From Erythrocercus mccallii (Eukaryota > Chordata > Aves > Passeriformes > Dicruridae), in assembly GCA_013397435.1 (NCBI GenBank), contig VZRG01002554.1, forward strand, positions 1 through 64,000: 64,000 nt of DNA, read 5' to 3'. Below the pieces are notes generated by a model, which was not told where the DNA came from, searched no databases, and worked only from the letters and a program-made list of their open reading frames with translations. A program made the translations under genes and the position numbers. Shown here piece after piece: positions 57,386 to 64,000 of this stretch (position 1 is the first letter of the stretch; every line of letters starts with the position of its first letter).

Positions 57386-60300
57386 CAAGCATTAAACACA
57401 GTCCTGGAGACTGCTAGGAAAAGCCTATGTAGGCTAGAAACACACAAAGGAACAGAGTGCTCCCTAACGTTTGTTCACAGTGCATCCCTTGATTCTCACC
57501 TTCTGGCTAGGAAATGCATGAACTGGAGACAAGGAACTGCTAATTTGTACTTGCACAATATAGCCATGGCTCGTAGGCACAGAAGAATCACCATCCTTGC
57601 ACTTCATCCAGGTACAACCAACCCTCATGTTTGCAAAAAGCACTCCTTGCTTTCCTAAACAAGGGGTTTGTCCGTGGTTGTCAGAAATCCCTAACACAGA
57701 TCTACTGATGGGAGCAGACAGTGGTATCAACAGCATCCAAGGGACTTCCAGGTTACCTGGCTCTGCCTCCAAGAAAAGGCATGTTGCTTTGCACAGAGCT
57801 TCCTCCACTGGTACTCCCAAAGGAGCTGCACTGCTGAGAGCAGCAGGGAGAAATTTTAAGATAAAACTTACTGAAGCAAGACCCTGCAAACACACAGACC
57901 TCCAAAAGCTCTTTCACCACTCACGGAGCATCTGTTAGCAGCCTGACCAAGCCCACAGCTGAGAAACTTGGAGAGGTGAAATCAAAAAGAACAAAAAGCC
58001 CCCAAGCCGAACAGCTGGGGATGACGCAACAAAATCCCATTTCCCTGGTTATTTGGTCCTAAAAGTGGTCATTGAAAACCAGCCTGGAACAGCACATCCT
58101 GCTCTGGCCACCTTCCCAGCACAGTGCAGCACATCCAGCAGTCAGGAAGTAAAATTGCTGTGATAGAAAAATAATATTGGAAGTATCCTTCCCTAGCAAA
58201 AGTGTACAACTGTTTTTGGTCTTTGCACAACTATCATTGGCATATGGGGAGGGGTGGGCAGAGGGCAAAGAGGACCTCATACGCCAGCGGAGCAAAGGAC
58301 CAAACTGCATGGAACCAGAAAAGACAACAAACCCCAGGAGGAAAGGGTAGGTGCAGAGGGAGACAAAGAAACATGAATCAGCAATCAACAGCCCTCTGTG
58401 GACTATAGGGAAGGGGACAACAATAAAACACCAGCAGATTAATCCCTGTGCCTCCTGAGGGGCACCCTCTGACTTCACAAACTTTGAGAGAAGCCTCAGC
58501 TGGCCAGTGACGAAGCAGAGCTTTTCCAACATGTATGTTCCACTCTTTCCTCTTTATGGCTTTGGTCTAATACAAATAAAACCTAAGAGAAAACTCAAGG
58601 CTTTGGAGTTTTTTCTTGGCAGTGATTAAGGAAAACCACACAGGTAACATGAACAAAAAATCCATCCTGAAGGAGTGCAATGGAGCTCCTTAGGAAAATT
58701 ATGCGTAGCTAATGATGACAAGCAGTTTAAATTCTCTTTATCCACAAAAGCAGGAAGGGGAAAATCATCATTTTAACACAGATGGATCTATGGCATGGCA
58801 GATAAATGAGATATCAAGGTGCACACAGGAGACAGAGAGGAAGATGCATGAAATCCACCCCTGGCATAACGTCACTGACAACACACCTGAGAGGAAAGTA
58901 CTGACAGTGCCCTGCCTGACAGACAATTTAAAATAAGTTTTCTCTTGCTTTCCAAGAAAATGACAACACTTACCTTCCTGTCTGCACAACCAGTGCCAGG
59001 TGGGGTGTGGGGGGCTGTTTGTACACAGGCAGATCTCCCTTTTAGAGCTCCCAGCTGAATACCTTGCTCAAGCCGATAAGAACAAGCATCGCTTTGTCAA
59101 GCCTGTATTTACAACCCAGCATTAAAAAAACCAAAAATAAAATACAAATGCAGCTCTCTCCACTATCGTTTATGATTAATCTTATCACTAGCTGGCATTT
59201 CTACCACATCCCTGGCTGTAACAGAGAAGACATAATGTGGTCTTGCTTGTTTAATGTCCCTTCCTCTGGTTGAAACGCACCAGCCGGTTGCTAGGGCTGT
59301 GCTGTTCACTTTTCAGTAGGTGGAGATTTTTTATTTTTATTTTTGAATGACATACAAACCCTCTGGCTACAGCACTGGTGAAGATGTATTCCAAACAGCT
59401 TACAGAGAAAACAAAACGCTGCCCTGCAAATAAACACAAGGAAAGCTGGAAAAAAAACCCAACAAGGGGCTCTGTGAATGGAAGTGCAGTCTGTTGGACG
59501 CAAACAGGAAAGCTGCCTGAATATGGATTTCAAAATCTCATATTTAATTAAGACGGCAGACTTCAAAAAAGAAGGGGAAAAAAAAGCTCTTAAGCATTTT
59601 ACATATGTAGGAAATTATAATCTTCCCACCCAGAGGCTGCCTCTTTCCTAGGTCGAACAGCACACACAGAGGCATCGAGGGGCATCTTTGAGCCCATGTT
59701 TTTGTTATTTTGGGGGTGGTCTCACTCTGGATCTCCACCTGCAAAACACACCATGCTTTAAAGCCCAGAGGTTCACCGAGTTAAAGGGAATCAGCTGCCT
59801 GCTGGCAGGTCTGAAGGCCCAGAGGACACACCATGCCCTGGATGTCACCGCTCGGAGGAAGGGAGGGCTGGCCTTTTGTCCCACTCGCCTTCCTCTTTGT
59901 GCACATGGGCTGCAAATGCTCAGCGTTGGGAAATAAAGCATCAGCTACAGGTTATTTTTGTGACAGGATGCAACAAGATGGATGATTTCAGTTTCCCAGC
60001 TCTCCCATTCACACATAACACTCCTTAAGCCAGGAAATTTTGATACACAGAAATTAAAAACCTTGATTAGGGCTTGTTCCGAGAGCTGTTGACAGTAAGA
60101 GGACCCCCAAGAGCTGGCTGTCACCCCAGAGCAGCCTACCATGAAAATAAAATGAAAAAGCTAAAAGGTTGCAGTCAACTTTTCTGGGGAGGGTGGGGGG
60201 AAAGAACCTGTTCCACTGCAAAAGTAAGACCCTAAAGCTGTCAAAATCCATGTCCTGCATTCTCAGTCCTACACATATCAGATGACTGCACGAGAGGTCT

Positions 60301-61681
60301 AAAGCAACTTCTGAATTCATCTCTCTTGCCTCACTGCACTAAAAGAACACATCTTTAGCAATTGACTTTTACAAACTAAAGCTCTATTTCGTGAAGAAAA
60401 ATGCCATTTCAGACACATCTATTTCTGCTTTTTCTGGCAAGCCAGAAGAGAAACATAAACACACAAAGACTTATTTACAAAATACATTTCAATCACAATT
60501 GCAAACAGTTTCAAATGAATTCAATCCAAATCCCTGGCACAGTTACTCATGGGATGTTTTGAAGATGCTCAACGACAGTGCCACCAGTCAGTAGCAGTTT
60601 AACACTTCCTAATGAATATATTCGGGTAATTTACACTTGGAGTCATTAACATTTCTTCTAATGTAAATGAAGACTCCATTTCAAATCCTTCCAGGCCTGG
60701 GAGAAGAAACTAAAAAAGAAAATGGATTCTAGTTGAATACATTGCTCTAGTGTTTTGAAATAAAACAACAAATTAAATTTAAAGAGTCAAATTAGGAATT
60801 GCTGGAAATACCTCAATAGGAATAATATAGAAAAATATCTTTGTTTGAGGCAGGGATGGGAATCTAGTAAGGTCCCAGATATGCTTTTGGCCAAGTAATT
60901 CAGACACTGTCCCCCTTACCCAAGGTCACCATGTGGAGCCAGGTGTATCCATAACATTATTTTGGATAAAAACAACCCAAATGTTGGCAAAGGCTTACTT
61001 TAAACTGATAATGTCTATTTATTTTTATAAATAGAATTCTGTTTGAATTTGCTGAGCTGTAGTCAATGACATCAAAGCAATACTGCTCTCCTATTACGCA
61101 GGACTACAAAAAAAAAGCAACAAATGTCCCTTTGTTCCCTAAGTCTAGATCCTTTCTTTGTTCCCTGAATTTCATTATTTCTTTATTATACAACAAACAT
61201 TATTTATTTCCTTTAACTGATAAAAATGAATGGAAGCACATTGAGGATAAAAGCCCATCCCACAGCATGTAAGAAATGTCTCGAGATAAAAGGTTTCAAG
61301 CTGTAGAAATTACTTTCAAGTACTTTAAGAGCACAAACCACAGAAGTCCTTCCAAAATGTAAATGTTTATACCTGGGAAAAACTTACCTCAAATCACACA
61401 ACTTTTACTACAAACCAGCTGAGTCACATTCTGCACTTTGCCTTAAAATTTGTTAAGCACTCTGGTCGTAAATCAAAAGCTCAGCCTCGACAAGATAAGC
61501 ATCCTTGAGATCCTTAGACAGAGATGCACACACAGCAAACAGCTTATGTAAACACCCAAAGTCTCTGAGTCAAGGTTTATGACTTAGATTCATATCCAAT
61601 TACAAAACGAACCCTTTTTTTGGATCTCCAGCACTGAAATCATTCTGGCTGCTTATCTCTGCTACCTGCTCCAGCAGCTCT

Positions 61682-61700
61682 TTTGTTGTTGTTGTTGTTG
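61682..61700. repeat. (TTG)n short repeat
   Basis: Six TTG units in the far 5' intron. Confidence 0.9.
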
Positions 61701-64000
61701 TAATTGAAAAGAAATTTAAAAAGGCAGGTTTTACACTGACAGGTGATGATGTTTTGTGGGCTCCAAGTGCTGGGTGACAGGGAGGCAGCTCCTCACCTGC
61801 ACAGCAGCTGTGTGATGCTAATATCTGTCTGCACACCCTCTTCAGACTCACTTTCACTCTTGTCTCACAAGCAATCCAAGGTCAAATGAAGTCTTGTAAA
61901 AACAAAACAATACAAACCAACAAAACAAAAAAACATCCCTCACAGACCACTTCAGGCTGTTCCTGTTTTACTGGTTAACTATTTAATAGTCTTCAACTTT
62001 TCACCTCAGAGAGCCTGAGAACCAATACATTATCTTCTCACTTGTTTTGCTTGGGTCCACTGATTAGAAAAACAAATGAGATATTCATCCCTGACTCTGA
62101 GACTGCTAGTGCAAGCAAGGAAATGCCTCACATTCCCCAGCAACATGTTACTGACAGACTGTGGCCACACAGGCTACAAAACAAAAGGGGCACTGTTGGG
62201 TGGCAGGCCAAAAGGTAGTTCTTAAAAATACCTTAAAACTCATCTAGTCCTGAGCATTGACTCACATTTAGATCCCATTTCACAGCTTGTGCCACTTTCT
62301 TTCAATGACCTGCATCCAAAGGTTGGATTCACGAGCCTGCAGATTTGAAAGGACTTGGCTCTCGATTTTGGACCTTCAGGTCTAAGGGTTTCCAGATGCA
62401 CACTTTCAGAGTTGACACCGCACAAAGCAGAAGTAGAGGGCACCATATGGACAAATGGTTTTATTATGAACAAAAAGGTTTTTATTTTTATATTATTTAT
62501 GTTATTATTTATACAAGAAGTCCATAAATAAATAAAATATTTACCCTGAACAGTGTTTTAATACATGGGTGTAGAAAACAATAAAAAATCCAATGCCTTG
62601 TAATTTTGCAGAATCAGCTGTTACACATGGAAAAATCTATGTATATATTGCATCCTTTCCCTTTTATTTGTCTCTGATTTTGCTGTGTTAAGATTTACCT
62701 ATCAGGAGAAATACATGAAACAAGAGTGTGATATCTGATAAACGTGTCTGTGTGTGTGAGGATACTTTTGCTTTTCAAAGACTCGTAATCTCTGAGAACC
62801 TGAGGCTGCCAGTACCACCACTGCACCACTACCAAAACATGATTTGCCATCTCAACTCTCCTGGCATTTTAAAAATGAAGCAGGGTAAAATTTAACTTGG
62901 TTAAGGAATCTTTGTTTGCCATGCAATAGAATTGGACTGAATTTTAATGAGTAAAAAATAGGGGAAAATTGAAAAGGAATAAATTGTAGGCTAACTTTCC
63001 CTCTGATTTTCTCTTTTTCTCCTCAAAAACTTGTTGACCTCCTTATCTTCTCCTAAACTGAAGCCCTTTGCCAATAACTCACACTGTAACTTTGCCAACA
63101 GCCTTTGTTTAGGTAGCACAACTGGGAATCTGAGTCCACATCAGGACAAGCTGCTTTAGGCAGCACATGGACTTTTATCGCTATTAAAAATGGACATTCT
63201 ACCTTTGAGATTCCTGAAATACTCAACGTGGCTTCAAAACACAGAGTTCAAATTTTGCATTTGTTCTCAGGTTTGAAAAGGGACAAGTGGCTCATGGGCA
63301 AAACCCTCTGAAAAGTGTGTTTGTTCTCCTCAAACAGTGACCTCTGATGTTTGATAACTGCAGTGTGCTATCACACAGCCAGCCAGAGCTGTCACAGACC
63401 CTGCAGAGCACAGCATTGCCCAGCTGCACAACAATGGGATGCCTCTTTGCCCAGGCAGCCTGACACTGCTGGGATGCACTCTCTCATCCCCTCAGGACCA
63501 TCCTCTCCTTACTCTGGACACAGCCTGTGCTGACTGCGCAGCTCCAGAGCCACTTGTTGATGTTAGGGTGAAGAAGAGGCACACGCACACAGGGCATTTT
63601 CCCAGGGCTGCCCTTCCCAAACTTTCTCTCAACTACTTCTGTTCCTCACATCCCTTCTCCAAGCCCTAGGGAAAGCACAGCCCCAGGGATTTCAGTAACA
63701 AAGTAAGCAAAGTTTTTTTATTCTTTTTTATTTTCAGCCAGGGAGCAGAGTGCTGTTGATTTTGTCTTGCTTTTTCAACACCAAAGTCCCAGTGCCAAGA
63801 GATGAAGGACAAAAGCTGTGTGCTCTCAGCTCCAAGAGAGGACTTTTCTCTTCTGAAGGCTGCACTGGTGAGTAGCAAGCTAACAAATCCCAAAAACCCC
63901 ACTACTACTACAGTGCAGCTTTAAGGAACTATATGCTGTCCACACCATTGCTTGGCCAGGGAGCCGTGTGTCCTGCCCACCCTTGTGCCAGCTTTGCTCC

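Larger units (their letters stand above)
55096..64000 (-). other. PPFIBP1: 5' UTR edge and upstream intron of PPFIBP1
   Basis: 55096-55131 is probable 5' UTR bounded by a CTTAG acceptor. The remaining 8.9 kb should be the intron leading to upstream non-coding exons. It holds one CR1 fragment (57228) and simple repeats but no CpG island, so the main promoter is most likely beyond the window. No other gene is visible. Confidence 0.65.

Noticed and set aside
1..64000. CRISPR array, operon or prokaryotic mobile system
   Set aside because: The window is vertebrate nuclear DNA with spliced genes; no spaced direct repeats of that kind are present.

Overview
This is nuclear DNA from a bird. The evidence is several 3' fragments of CR1 LINEs, a complete solo retroviral LTR, long GT-AG introns and exons of two recognisable vertebrate genes in conserved order. 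The avian call rests on the CR1 and LTR types; a passerine is plausible but not proven. There is one 515-base assembly gap (45075-45589).

The window is dominated by PPFIBP1 (liprin-beta-1) on the minus strand. I placed 28 coding exons between 55095 (start codon) and 10113 (stop codon). Every junction is GT-AG and the reading phase closes exactly, giving 3,072 nt or 1,023 codons plus stop. The protein has a conserved N-terminal segment, a coiled coil (about residues 91-347), a Ser/Pro-rich linker carrying two short in-frame exons, three SAM domains (about 655-890) and a C-terminal tail. The 3' UTR runs to a poly(A) signal near 7900. The main promoter and any further 5' non-coding exons lie beyond position 64000 or were not recognised. 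A GC-rich patch inside the 10.8-kb intron between coding exons 2 and 3 carries a second, frame-compatible first exon (47313-47381).

About 0.8 kb past the PPFIBP1 poly(A) signal, on the same strand, is intact single-exon REP15 (Rab15 effector protein, 6346-7056, 236 codons). Further left is a CpG island (about 110-740) with a GABP/NRF-2-like site and a short ATG exon ending in a consensus donor. From the human order PPFIBP1-REP15-MRPS35 this is probably the 5' end of MRPS35, with the rest of that gene outside the window.

The remainder is intergenic and intronic DNA: seven CR1 fragments, one antisense solo LTR, simple repeats and small tandem duplications. I see no new multigene system. The points most worth checking are the internal PPFIBP1 promoter, a 33-nt exon that appears to duplicate a 14-3-3-type motif, and an exon that begins with a perfect splice-donor sequence (possible recursive splicing).
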